Part shown: positions 52,937 to 60,712 of the stretch, one piece after another
Position numbering within the stretch: position 1 is the stretch's first letter
Layout of the letters: every line of letters starts with the position of its first letter
Source: CAITWD01 sp963727285
GTDB taxonomy: Bacteria > Actinomycetota > Thermoleophilia > Miltoncostaeales > Miltoncostaeaceae
NCBI GenBank assembly: GCA_963727285.1
Contig: CAVSFF010000009.1
Location: 1,178,001-1,242,000, forward strand
Direction of reading: 5' to 3'
Length of the DNA: 64,000 nt
The notes under the pieces: generated by a model
The model's database searches: none
What the model was told of the DNA's origin: nothing
What the model saw: the letters and a program-made list of their open reading frames with translations, nothing else
Program-made: the position numbers and the translations under genes

Positions 52937-53959
52937 TCAGCCCCCGCGCCCGGCGGCCGACAGGTCATACCCGCCGACCGCGCGGAGTCGTTCGGCCAGC
53001 GGAGTGCCGTCGAGGACATCGTTCAGGGCCAGGATGCCCGGCAGCGTCGCCCAACGCGCGTCGATCCAGATTTCGACGTCGTGCATCTCGAGCGGAATGA
53101 AGGCGAGCCCGAAGGCGCCGGCGGCGGGCGCCGTCGTGATCGCACCGGCGCCGATGATCGCCGCCAGGCGTGCGGCCTCCACGTGCCCGCCCGCCACGGG
53201 TCCGGGCGGCAGAGGCGCATCCGGGACCGCCGCAACGGCGCGCAACAACGCCTGCTGACTGGAGGCGGCGGGTTCGCGCTGGACGATCGGCATGCCGGAG
53301 GCCAGGGCGTCTGCGATCGTGGTGACGGCGGCCGTGCCCGGGACGGCGAGACCCACCTCCCAGCGGGCGAGATGACGCCGCACGACCGGGACGGGGGCGG
53401 CGGGCATCGCATCGGGTCGTTCATGGACCGCGATGCCGTGGACGGTTCCGGCGGTGAGTGCGGCGACGGCGTGGCCCGTCGCTGTATCGATCGCCAGCAG
53501 GCGCCGCGGCCCGGCGTCCTCGAGGAGCGACGCCGCGAGCCCGAGGGCGGGATCGCACCCCGCCATGACGACCTCGGCGGGGTGCGCCCCGGACAGGAGC
53601 CGCACGCGTCCGTCGACCACCGTCCCGTCGGGCCGCGCCCAGCCGGCGCCCGCCGTCCCATGCTCGGGAAGCGTGGCCGCGACGAGCCGATTGCCGACCC
53701 GCCCGACCCGGACAAGCGCGCCTTCGGCGAGCGTCGTGCCGAGGGCGGGCACGACCTCGACATCGGGCTCCGGGGCGAACAGGGCGTCCACCGTGGTGTC
53801 GAGTGCCTGCGCAAGCCGGATGGCGGCATCGACGGCCGGGGTGTTGCGCCCGCCTTCCACAGCGGCGACGAGCTGGCGGCTGACGTCGGCGCGGGTCGCC
53901 AGATCCGTTTGCGTCAGCCCGAGGGCGACCCGTCGGGCGCGGAGGCGGGAACCGGTCAT
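52937..53959 (-). CDS. HTH (XRE-type) regulator with a periplasmic-binding-like sensor domain
   Basis: A 340-residue one-component regulator. The N-terminal XRE helix-turn-helix (about residues 3-60) has RLRARRVALGLTQTDLATRA and VSRQLVAAVEGGRNTPA. A C-terminal substrate-binding-like domain (about 105-325) resembles those sensing oxyanions: GCDPALGLAASLL, VVRRHLARWEVGLAVPG and FIPLEMHDVEIWID. It is divergent from modABC, so a molybdate sensor is likely. The start is ATG 53959; GTG 53968 is an alternative. A dyad at 53966-53994 overlaps its start and probably serves autoregulation and modA control. Confidence 0.8.
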   Translation of the reverse strand: MTGSRLRARRVALGLTQTDLATRADVSRQLVAAVEGGRNTPAVDAAIRLAQALDTTVDALFAPEPDVEVVPALGTTLAEGALVRVGRVGNRLVAATLPEHGTAGAGWARPDGTVVDGRVRLLSGAHPAEVVMAGCDPALGLAASLLEDAGPRRLLAIDTATGHAVAALTAGTVHGIAVHERPDAMPAAPVPVVRRHLARWEVGLAVPGTAAVTTIADALASGMPIVQREPAASSQQALLRAVAAVPDAPLPPGPVAGGHVEAARLAAIIGAGAITTAPAAGAFGLAFIPLEMHDVEIWIDARWATLPGILALNDVLDGTPLAERLRAVGGYDLSAAGRGG

Positions 53960-53965
53960 GGCCGA

Positions 53966-53994
53966 CACAATACTGGCAGTCCTCTTGTATCGTG
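53966..53994. promoter_or_regulatory. Dyad operator candidate between the HTH regulator and modA
   Basis: CACAATAC (53966-53973) and GTATCGTG (53987-53994) are inverted with one mismatch and a 13-base spacer. The site covers the regulator start and lies about 85 bases before modA, well placed to control both divergent units. Confidence 0.45.
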
Positions 53995-54077
53995 GCGGCA
54001 GATCATCATGTCGCGCCCCCGCGCCGCGAGATCGGCCGGGACCCGTCGGCGCGACGGCCTGAGCCCCCGGAGGACCC

Positions 54078-54848
54078 ATGCATATCCGCACCATCACCGG
54101 TCGGCTCGCGGGCGTCGGTGCCGTGGCCGTGTTCGCGGTGGCGCTGGCTGCATGCGGATCCAGTTCGGGGACGAGCGGCTCCGGCACCACGCAGGTGGCG
54201 CCCACCGTGCTTGCGGCCGCATCGCTGTCCAAGGTGTTCCCGAAGATCGACCCGGCACCGGACTACTCGTTCGGCGGGTCCGGTGCGCTCGCCGTGCAGA
54301 TCGAACAGGGCGCCCCCGCCGACGTCTTCGCCGCGGCCAGCGCGAAGCAGCCGGCCGCGCTCCTGGCCAAGGGTCTGATCGCGCCGCCGGTCAAGTTCGC
54401 GACGAACCGGCTCGTGCTGATCGTTCCGGCCGACAATCCGGCCCACATCACCTCGATCGCCGATGTCACCCGTCCCGGCGTCAAGCTCGTGATCTGCGCC
54501 GCGTCGGTCCCGTGTGGCGACTACGCGCGCACGGTCTTCAAGAACCTGGGGATCAGCTCCGCCGCGATGGCCAACGTCGTGTCGAACACGACCGATGTCA
54601 CCCAGGCCGTCGGCCAGGTCGCCCTCGGCCAAGCCGACGCCGGCATCGTCTACGTCACCGACGCCAAGGCGGCCGGGAGCAAGGTCCACACCATTGCCTT
54701 GCCTGCCGCGGCCAAGCCGGCCGCGTCGGACTACATCGCGATCGTCAAGGCGGGGGCACACCAGTCGTCGGCGCAGGCCTTCGTCGGTGAGGTGATGTCC
54801 ACCCGCGGGCAGGCGATTCTCCGCGCGGCCGGCTTCGGCGCCCCATGA
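54078..54848 (+). CDS. modA: Molybdate-binding lipoprotein ModA
   Basis: A 256-residue binding protein with a signal peptide ending in lipobox ALAAC. ModA family motifs follow: VLAAASLSKVFPKI, YSFGGSGALAVQIEQGAPADVFAAAS, TNRLVLIVPADNP and GQADAGIVYVTDA. The two consecutive serine/alanine loops bind the oxyanion. Its stop overlaps the modB ATG. Tungstate is an alternative cargo. Confidence 0.9.
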   Translation: MHIRTITGRLAGVGAVAVFAVALAACGSSSGTSGSGTTQVAPTVLAAASLSKVFPKIDPAPDYSFGGSGALAVQIEQGAPADVFAAASAKQPAALLAKGLIAPPVKFATNRLVLIVPADNPAHITSIADVTRPGVKLVICAASVPCGDYARTVFKNLGISSAAMANVVSNTTDVTQAVGQVALGQADAGIVYVTDAKAAGSKVHTIALPAAAKPAASDYIAIVKAGAHQSSAQAFVGEVMSTRGQAILRAAGFGAP

Positions 54849-55717
54849 CCCGCCCCGCGCGCCGCGGGCGCCGCCGCGCGGCCGCTCGCGCGGCCGTGGT
54901 CGCCGCCGCGGTGACGCTCGTCGCGGTCGTCCTGACGTTCCTGCTGCTGCCGATCGTGGCCCTGATCACCTATCAGCCACTGCATGAGCTCGTCGACGGG
55001 CTCGGATCGCAGGTTGCCCTCGACGCGATCACGGTGTCGCTGAAGGTCAACGCAATCGCGTTCGCCATCACGCTCGCGCTCGGGACGCCGTTCGCCTACA
55101 TTCTTGCCCGCGGCCGGTTTCCCGGCAGGAGCGCCGTGATCACGGCGGTGGAGTTGCCGCTGGTGATGCCGCCCGCCGTCGCCGGCCTCGGCCTGCTCGC
55201 GGCGTTCGGCCGCCTCGGGCTGCTCGGGAGCGGACTGCAGGCGACGGGGATCGACTTGGCCTTCACCCAGGCGGCGGTCGTGATCGCGATCCTGTTCGTG
55301 GCGGGTCCGTTCTATCTGCGTGGGGCGATCGCGGCGTTCGAGGCGATCGACGCCGACGTCCTGGACGTCGCCGGCACTCTCGGCGCCGGTCCGGTGCGCC
55401 GGATGACCGCGGTCGCGATTCCGCTGGCGCGCGGCGGCCTCGGCGCGGCAGCGGGTGTGAGCTTCGCTCGGGGCATGGGTGAGTTCGGCGCTACGATCCT
55501 GTTCGCCGGGAGCTTCCAGGGCGTCACCCAGACGCTGCCGTTGGCCGTCTACTCGCTCTTCGACGCGAATCTGGATCAGGCGGTGGCGATCGGCGTGCTG
55601 CTGGTCGTGGTCAGTGCCGGCATCCTGCTCGCCTCGAAACTGATCCTTCGCTCATGGACCGCCTGGACATCGACGTCACCTACGCGCGCCGCGCCTTCGA
55701 TCTCCGCACCGCGCTGA
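54845..55717 (+). CDS. modB: Molybdate ABC transporter permease ModB
   Basis: A 290-residue permease with about five to six helices and the EAA-like loop DVAGTLGAGPVRRMTAVAIPLARGG (quoted in part), then SFARGMGEFGATILFAGS, which is ModB/CysT typical. The gene runs 64 bases into modC, longer than other overlaps here. The last about 20 residues (TSTSPTRAAPSISAPR) are not membrane-like and may not be native. Confidence 0.88.
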   Translation: MTRPARRGRRRAAARAAVVAAAVTLVAVVLTFLLLPIVALITYQPLHELVDGLGSQVALDAITVSLKVNAIAFAITLALGTPFAYILARGRFPGRSAVITAVELPLVMPPAVAGLGLLAAFGRLGLLGSGLQATGIDLAFTQAAVVIAILFVAGPFYLRGAIAAFEAIDADVLDVAGTLGAGPVRRMTAVAIPLARGGLGAAAGVSFARGMGEFGATILFAGSFQGVTQTLPLAVYSLFDANLDQAVAIGVLLVVVSAGILLASKLILRSWTAWTSTSPTRAAPSISAPR

Positions 55718-56683
55718 GCGTCGGCGCCGAGACCGTGGCGGTGGTCGGCGCGTCGGGTTCCGGCAAGACGTCCCTGCTGCGTTTGGTCGCGGGTCTGGCT
55801 CGTCCCGATGCCGGCAGGATCGCGCTCGGTGATGAGGTGTGGTTCGACGCGGCGCGCGGGATCCGGGTGCGCCCGGAGGATCGTCGCGTCGGCTACGTCC
55901 CGCAGGACTACGCACTGTTCCCTCACCTGAGCGTGTCGGGCAATGTGCGCTTTGCCGCGCGCCGGTTACGGCCGGACCTCCTGGAGGCGATGGGCATCGC
56001 CGCGCTCGCAGACGCCCTTCCCGGCGAATTGTCGGGCGGGGAGCGCCAGCGGGTGGCGATCGCCCGAGCGCTGGCGCGCGATCCTCGCGTGCTGCTGCTC
56101 GACGAGCCGTTCGGGGCGCTCGATGTCACCACCCGGCGGCGCGTCCGGACGGAGCTCGGCGACCTGCTGGCCGATCTCCACCTTCCCGTGCGTGCTGGTC
56201 ACCCACGCCTTCGACGACGCGAATGCGCTGGCCGGGCGCTGCGCCGTGCTCGATGCGGGCCAGATCGTGCAGCTGGCCGCGCCCGCCGAGATCCGGCGGT
56301 CCCCGGCAAGTGCCGCGGTCGCAGAGCTGACCGGCGCGCGTCTGGTGCCGGGGCATGCCGTTCCGGATGGCGCGGGGGCCATGGTCGCGTTCGCCGGCGG
56401 CGGGCGGCTGCGGAGCGCCATGCACGGGAACGGCCCGGTCCGGGTAGCCATCTACCCGTGGGAGCTGCGGCTGGTGCCACTCGAGGGGGCGTCGTTGGTC
56501 GACCGGGTCGTCGAGGTTCGCGACGAGGGTGGCGCGATCGCCGTCCGGACGACCCGGTTTGTGGCCGAGGTACCCGTCGGCGCCGCGCCGCCGCCGGTCG
56601 TGGCGGGCGGCGAGATCGGGATCGCGGCGGATCCGGAGAGCGTGCGGCTGTTCGCGACGGCACCGGGCAGCGCCGCACAGTAG
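55654..56683 (+). CDS. modC: Molybdate ABC transporter ATPase ModC, frame interrupted
   Basis: ATPase of the molybdate importer. The first frame from ATG 55654 gives Walker A GASGSGKTS, signature LSGGERQRVAIARAL and Walker B VLLLDEPFGALD. At about base 56191 the frame changes. Removing one C from the stretch gtgCgtgctgg restores LPVVLVTHAFDDAN, with the H-loop histidine, and the rest follows: a TOBE-like C-terminus ending GSAAQ at 56683. Total about 342 residues, normal for ModC. Confidence 0.85.
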
Positions 56684-56698
56684 TTGCGCGCGCAACTA
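56681..56698. promoter_or_regulatory. MarR-type operator 1
   Basis: TAGTTGCGCGCGCAACTA is a perfect 18-bp palindrome overlapping the modC stop, just upstream of the VOC-marR unit. It shares the core TTGC-N4-GCAA with operator 2. Confidence 0.6.
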
Positions 56699-56704
56699 AC
56701 AGGT

Positions 56705-56730
56705 GATTTAATTGCTCTAGCAATTAAATC
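56705..56730. promoter_or_regulatory. MarR-type operator 2
   Basis: GATTTAATTGC-TCTA-GCAATTAAATC, a perfect 26-bp palindrome that is strikingly AT-rich for this window. Its core TAATTGC-N4-GCAATTA matches operator 1 at every position apart from A/G, and the centres are 28 bp apart. It lies 58 bases before the GTG start of the VOC gene. Confidence 0.65.
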
Positions 56731-56787
56731 ATGCCGCCGCCACCGCAGCGCCGATGCCGGCGCCGATCGCACGCCCACGAGGACACC

Positions 56788-57729
56788 GTGACCACGACGC
56801 CCGAGATCCTGAGCCCATCGACACCGACGATCCGTCCCGGCGACCGCATCGGCTACGGCGCGGTTCACCTCGACGTCAGGGACCTCGATCGGTCGCTGCT
56901 GTTCTGGCGCGATCTCATCGGCCTGCAGCCCATCCCGACCGCGGGCGACGGGCTCGGCCTGGGTGTCGACGGCCACCCGCTGATCGTGATGCACGAGGGC
57001 GCGGTGCGGGTGGCGGGACGCGGGCATGCCGGGCTCTACCACGTCGCGGTGCACCTGCCCGACGACGTCGCGTTCGCCACCGTGCTGGCGCGACTGATCG
57101 CCGCCCGCGTGCCGCAGTCGCCGACCGATCACGTCTTCTCGAAGGCGACCTACCTGCACGACCCGGACGGGATCATGCTCGAGCTCACCCTCGAGACGCC
57201 GGAGCGGTTCCGGTCGATCGAGATCTCGCCGTTCGGGGTGGTGATGTACGACGCCCTCGGGCAGCCGCAACCGGCGACCGGGCCTCTCGATGTCACCGCG
57301 GCGCTCGCCCCGCTTGCGGATCGCGATCCGATGGTGGCGCTGCCGGCCGGTACGTTCATCGGCCATGTCCATCTCCACGTGTCGGACCTCGACCACGCGG
57401 TGGCCTTCTACCGTGACGTGGTGGGGTTCACCGAACATGCGGTGATGCGGCCCTACGGGATGGCCGATCTGGCCGCCGGGGGCACGTTTCCGCACCGGAT
57501 CGCGGTCAATGACTGGCACGGGCCGCACGCTCGGCAGCCGGCCCCGGGAACTGCGGGCATGCGGCACTTCGAGCTCACGGTCGCCGACGCCACCGCGTTC
57601 GCGGCGCTGACCGGACGGCTGGTCGCGGCCGGGGTGTCTCATGCCGTCGTGCCGGATGGCCTGCGGTTCGCCGACCCGGCGGGAAACCTCATCATCGTCC
57701 GTGCGCCGGTGCTACCGTCGGCCGCGTGA
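56788..57729 (+). CDS. Two-domain VOC (glyoxalase/extradiol dioxygenase-like) protein
   Basis: A 313-residue protein with two vicinal-oxygen-chelate units, similar in layout to Bacillus CatE-type catechol 2,3-dioxygenases. The first unit begins GYGAVHLDVRDLDRSLLFWRDLIGL and contains GLYHVAVHLPD. The second begins GHVHLHVSDLDHAVAFYRDVVGF and ends in RHFELTVAD and ADPAGNLIIV. Metal-ligand His residues are visible, but catalysis on catechols was not proven. GTG 56788 has GAGGA just upstream; ATG 56731 would sit against the operator without a ribosome site. Overlaps marR by four bases. Confidence 0.82.
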   Translation: MTTTPEILSPSTPTIRPGDRIGYGAVHLDVRDLDRSLLFWRDLIGLQPIPTAGDGLGLGVDGHPLIVMHEGAVRVAGRGHAGLYHVAVHLPDDVAFATVLARLIAARVPQSPTDHVFSKATYLHDPDGIMLELTLETPERFRSIEISPFGVVMYDALGQPQPATGPLDVTAALAPLADRDPMVALPAGTFIGHVHLHVSDLDHAVAFYRDVVGFTEHAVMRPYGMADLAAGGTFPHRIAVNDWHGPHARQPAPGTAGMRHFELTVADATAFAALTGRLVAAGVSHAVVPDGLRFADPAGNLIIVRAPVLPSAA

Positions 57730-58265
57730 ACGAAGAGCGCCCCACGTCGGAGCTGCCGACCCAGAGCGGCAGCGAGCGGATCCGGGCCCGCGCGCTGCAC
57801 ATGATGGGTGACGACGCGGCTGCGTCGTGGGATACCGAGCAGGCGCTGGCGTGGGAAGGAATGCTCGAGTTGGGGCGTCGTCTGCGCCGCCGCGCTGAGG
57901 ACATGCTCGTCCACGATCACGATCTGAGCATCAGCATGCTGGGAATGATGGGGCGTCTTCGCTGTGCGGATCGTCGGACGCTGCGGCAGTCGGCCCTCGC
58001 CGAGGCGATGGGGCTGAGCGTGAGCCGGGCCTCGCGGGTCATCGACCTCCTCGAGGAGCGCGGGCACGTATCGCGGGCGCAATGCCCAAGCGATGGACGG
58101 GCCACCAACGTCACGCTGACCGACGAGGGAATCCAGACAACGGAGTCGGCCCAGCACGACCTGTTCGTCATGGTGTCGGACGCGTTCGCCGATCAGCTGT
58201 CGGCGGAGGAGACCGCGACCCTGGCGCGGGTCTTCGGGCGGCTGCTGGCCGACGGGGCGGCGTAG
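57726..58265 (+). CDS. MarR-family transcriptional regulator
   Basis: A 179-residue winged-helix regulator. The DNA-binding part contains LSISMLGMMGRLR, RQSALAEAMGLSVSRASRVIDLLEERG and HVSRAQCPSDGRATNVTLTD. The N-terminal 40 residues are atypical. It is coupled by GTGA to the VOC gene, forming an autoregulated pair in which the two upstream palindromes are the likely binding sites. MhqR-like sensing of quinones or catechols is a possible function. Confidence 0.88.
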   Translation: MNEERPTSELPTQSGSERIRARALHMMGDDAAASWDTEQALAWEGMLELGRRLRRRAEDMLVHDHDLSISMLGMMGRLRCADRRTLRQSALAEAMGLSVSRASRVIDLLEERGHVSRAQCPSDGRATNVTLTDEGIQTTESAQHDLFVMVSDAFADQLSAEETATLARVFGRLLADGAA

Positions 58266-58309
58266 CGACCGGACGGTGCATCGGGCGCCGGCGCCGCACG
58301 CAGTTCGGG

Positions 58310-58714
58310 TTACCCCGCCAGCATGACCCCGAGCAGGAGCGCTGCGAGGGCCGTGACCCCCGACGTGGCACCCCACACCGCCCGGGAGCGCGGACCCGAG
58401 ACGCGGGTGTGCACGAATGCCGCGATCCCCGAGAGCGCGACGACGGCGAGTTTGACGTTGAGCGTGGTCTTCCAGGCAGCGGACTGATCCGAGATGCCGA
58501 CGGCAATCACATTCCAGATGCCCGTGACGATCAGTACGGCAAATCCCGCCCACAGGATCCGGGTCAGCTGGCGCGCCACCGGCCGCAGCACGTCGTTGCC
58601 GAGCCGTCGCAGCAGCGGCACGAGCGCGAAGAAGATGAGTTGGCCGCCGACCCAGATCGTGGCACCGAGGACGTGCAGGAACAGGCGCAAGTTGTCGACG
58701 GTGACGGGGAGCAT
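58310..58714 (-). CDS. CopD-like four-helix membrane protein
   Basis: 134 residues with four helices (LRLFLHVLGATIWVGGQLIFF, ILWAGFAVLIVTGIWNVIAV, LNVKLAVVALSGIAAFVHT and VTALAALLLGVMLAG). The early HVLGATIWVGG with its membrane His is typical of CopD/DUF-type proteins linked to copper or heme. ATG 58714 has AGGAGG four to five bases upstream; the longer frame on this strand is not family-like. Function unknown. Confidence 0.75.
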   Translation of the reverse strand: MLPVTVDNLRLFLHVLGATIWVGGQLIFFALVPLLRRLGNDVLRPVARQLTRILWAGFAVLIVTGIWNVIAVGISDQSAAWKTTLNVKLAVVALSGIAAFVHTRVSGPRSRAVWGATSGVTALAALLLGVMLAG

Positions 58715-58780
58715 TGGGCCTCCTGGCCGGGGTGCGGTGCGGTGACCGTCCGAGACTCGGCGCGGGCGGGTGCGACGACG

Positions 58781-58856
58781 ACCGGTCGCGTGGACCGGTC
58801 GGAAGGTCGACGTGGAGAATCGCATGCACGCACACCTCGCTGCGACTTCCGACCGG
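58781..58856 (+). ncRNA. Structured leader candidate upstream of moaA
   Basis: Two mutually exclusive hairpins are possible: ACCGGTC (58781-58787) with GACCGGT (58793-58799), or a long stem in which 58795-58809 pairs with 58843-58856 (CCGGTCGGAAG plus a bulged G and TCG). Sharing of 58795-58799 means only one can form. It does not clearly match the known Moco RNA motif. If moaA is transcribed as a leaderless message from close to its start, this region would not be transcribed. Confidence 0.35.
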
Positions 58857-58897
58857 AGCCCGTTGCCCCGTCGACCCGTGTGCGCAACTCTAGGTCT

Positions 58898-59896
58898 GTG
58901 AGCACCCCTGCACTGGCCGACCGGTTCGGCCGTATCCATCGCTCGCTCCGCGTGTCGATCACCGACCGCTGCAACCTTCGATGCCGCTACTGCATGCCCG
59001 CCGCGGGGATGCGGTGGCTCCCGGGGGCGGCGGTCGCGACGGCGGACGAACTCGTTCGCCTCGTCGCCGTGCTCGCCGCGCTTGGCATTCGCGACGTCCG
59101 GATCACGGGCGGCGAGCCGCTGGTGCGGCCGGACGTTGCCGCGATCGTCGCCCGGATACGTGCGGTGGCCGGCATCGGCGAGATCAGCATGACCACCAAC
59201 GGTGTCCTGCTCGACGATCACATCGACGCTCTCGTCGGCGCGGGTCTCGGTCGCCTCAACGTGAGCATCGACAGCCTCGACCCGATCCGGTTCGCGGAAA
59301 TCACCCGCCGTGACGACCTTGCCCGTGTGCTCGCCGGACTTGCGGCGTGCGAACGCCATCCCTCGCTGCGGCCGATCAAGGTCAACGCCGTCGTGTTGCG
59401 GGGGATCGGTGAGGATGACGTGCTCGCGCTCGCCGAGCTCGCCCGGGAACGCCCGTATGTCGTGCGGTTCATCGAGGCGATGCCGCTCGATGCCGATCGG
59501 GAGTGGGAGCCGGGACACGTGATTCCGGGCGAGGAACTGCGGCGGATGATCGATGCGGTGTGGCCCCTGCGTGAGGCGCCGCGCACGCGTCCGTCGGCGC
59601 CCGGGCGCCGCTGGAGTTTTTCCGACGGACGGGGCGAGCTCGAGTTCGTCAGCTCGGTCACCGAGCCGTTTTGCGCCATGTGCGACCGGCTGCGGCTGAC
59701 GGCCGACGGTCGCTTGCGCTCATGCCTGTTCGCCACGGAGGAAACCGATCTGCTCGGTCCGCTGAGGGGTGGCGCGGGCGATGAGGACCTGATCGCGCTG
59801 ATCCTCGCCAACGTCGCCAGCAAGGGCCCCGGACACGGGATCGGGACTCCCGGCTGGAGCTACGACGGCCGTCCGATGAGCATGATCGGCGGCTGA
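58898..59896 (+). CDS. moaA: GTP 3',8-cyclase MoaA
   Basis: Radical-SAM enzyme that starts molybdenum cofactor synthesis from GTP. 332 residues with the N-terminal cluster site CNLRCRYC, RITGGEPLVRPD, MTTNGVLL and NVSIDSLDP, the C-terminal cluster cysteines CAMCDRLRLTADGRLRSC and the required C-terminal Gly-Gly. GTG 58898 was chosen; the longer open frame is not conserved. It lies apart from moaD/moaE but near the molybdate importer. No Shine-Dalgarno is visible. Confidence 0.93.
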   Translation: MSTPALADRFGRIHRSLRVSITDRCNLRCRYCMPAAGMRWLPGAAVATADELVRLVAVLAALGIRDVRITGGEPLVRPDVAAIVARIRAVAGIGEISMTTNGVLLDDHIDALVGAGLGRLNVSIDSLDPIRFAEITRRDDLARVLAGLAACERHPSLRPIKVNAVVLRGIGEDDVLALAELARERPYVVRFIEAMPLDADREWEPGHVIPGEELRRMIDAVWPLREAPRTRPSAPGRRWSFSDGRGELEFVSSVTEPFCAMCDRLRLTADGRLRSCLFATEETDLLGPLRGGAGDEDLIALILANVASKGPGHGIGTPGWSYDGRPMSMIGG

Positions 59897-59964
59897 CCAG
59901 CGCGGGCGTCGGTCGCTGCAGTACTGTCCGGGCCTATCGTGCGCGAGCGGACAGGACACCGGGT

Positions 59965-60642
59965 GTGATGGGGACGGCAATCGGAGACACGCTCCCGCTG
60001 GCGGTCGGGGTGGCGATCAGTCCGCTGGCGATCATCGCCATGATCCTGCTCCTGGTGACGCCGCGCGGGGGGGTCACGGGTCCGGCGTTTCTGGTCGGAT
60101 GGCTGTTCGGCCTGGCGGCGGTCGGCACGGTCGTGCTGCTTGTCGTCGAGCCCGCCGGTGCATCTGCGTCCGAGGGGCCCGCGACATGGGTGAGCGTTCT
60201 CCAGCTGCTCGTGGGATGCGCGTTGTTTGCGGTCGCCGTCCAGCAGTGGCGCGGGCGGCCCGGCGACGACGAGCCGGACACGCCGAAGTGGATGGATGCC
60301 GTCGACGGATTCACGGCACGTCGGGCGCTGACGCTCGGGGCGGTGTTCGCGGGCGTCAAGCCCAAGAACCTGCTGCTGACCGTCGGTGCCGCGTCGCTGA
60401 TCGCCGAGACCGGCATCGAGGCCGGGCAGGCGGCCCTGGCGCTCGGGATCTACGTCGCGATCGCCAGCATCGGCATCGCTGCGCCGGCCGTCATCTACGT
60501 CGCGCTGGGAACCGGCGCGCGGACGGTCCTGGAGGACATGAAGTCGTGGATGATCCGGCACAATGCCGCGATCATGACCGTCCTTTGCGTGGTCTTCGGC
60601 ACCGTGCTGATCGGCGACGCCATCGGCGGGCTCGGCAGTTGA
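59965..60642 (+). CDS. GAP-family membrane protein (Sap-like)
   Basis: A 225-residue membrane protein with six or so helices. It has the GAP (sulfolipid-1-addressing protein-like) pattern: LPLAVGVAISPLAIIAMILLL, TPRGGVTGPAFLVGW, ALTLGAVFAGVKPKNLLLTV and IYVALGTGARTVLEDMKSWM. Mycobacterial relatives affect export of glycolipids; the cargo here is unknown. GTG 59965 or ATG 59968 may be the start. It faces the NlpC/P60 gene, with hairpins between. Confidence 0.8.
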   Translation: MMGTAIGDTLPLAVGVAISPLAIIAMILLLVTPRGGVTGPAFLVGWLFGLAAVGTVVLLVVEPAGASASEGPATWVSVLQLLVGCALFAVAVQQWRGRPGDDEPDTPKWMDAVDGFTARRALTLGAVFAGVKPKNLLLTVGAASLIAETGIEAGQAALALGIYVAIASIGIAAPAVIYVALGTGARTVLEDMKSWMIRHNAAIMTVLCVVFGTVLIGDAIGGLGS

Positions 60643-60648
60643 CCGGGT

Positions 60649-60710
60649 GTGCGGGTCGCCCGCACGAGGGCGACCGGTAATCGAGGGACGTCGGAGAGGA
60701 CGTCCGACGT
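60649..60710. terminator. Two hairpins between convergent genes
   Basis: GTGCGGG-TCG-CCCGCAC (60649-60665, perfect 7 bp) and ACGTCGGA with TCCGACGT (60688-60710, perfect 8 bp, 7-base loop) lie between the GAP-family gene and the NlpC/P60 gene. The second ends next to the opposing stop at 60713, so each may serve one strand. Confidence 0.6.
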
Positions 60711-60712
60711 GG

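Noticed and set aside
58266..58309. Hairpin between marR and the CopD-like gene
   Set aside because: Only short GC-rich self-complementarity (GCGCCGGCGC) of a kind frequent by chance at this base composition.
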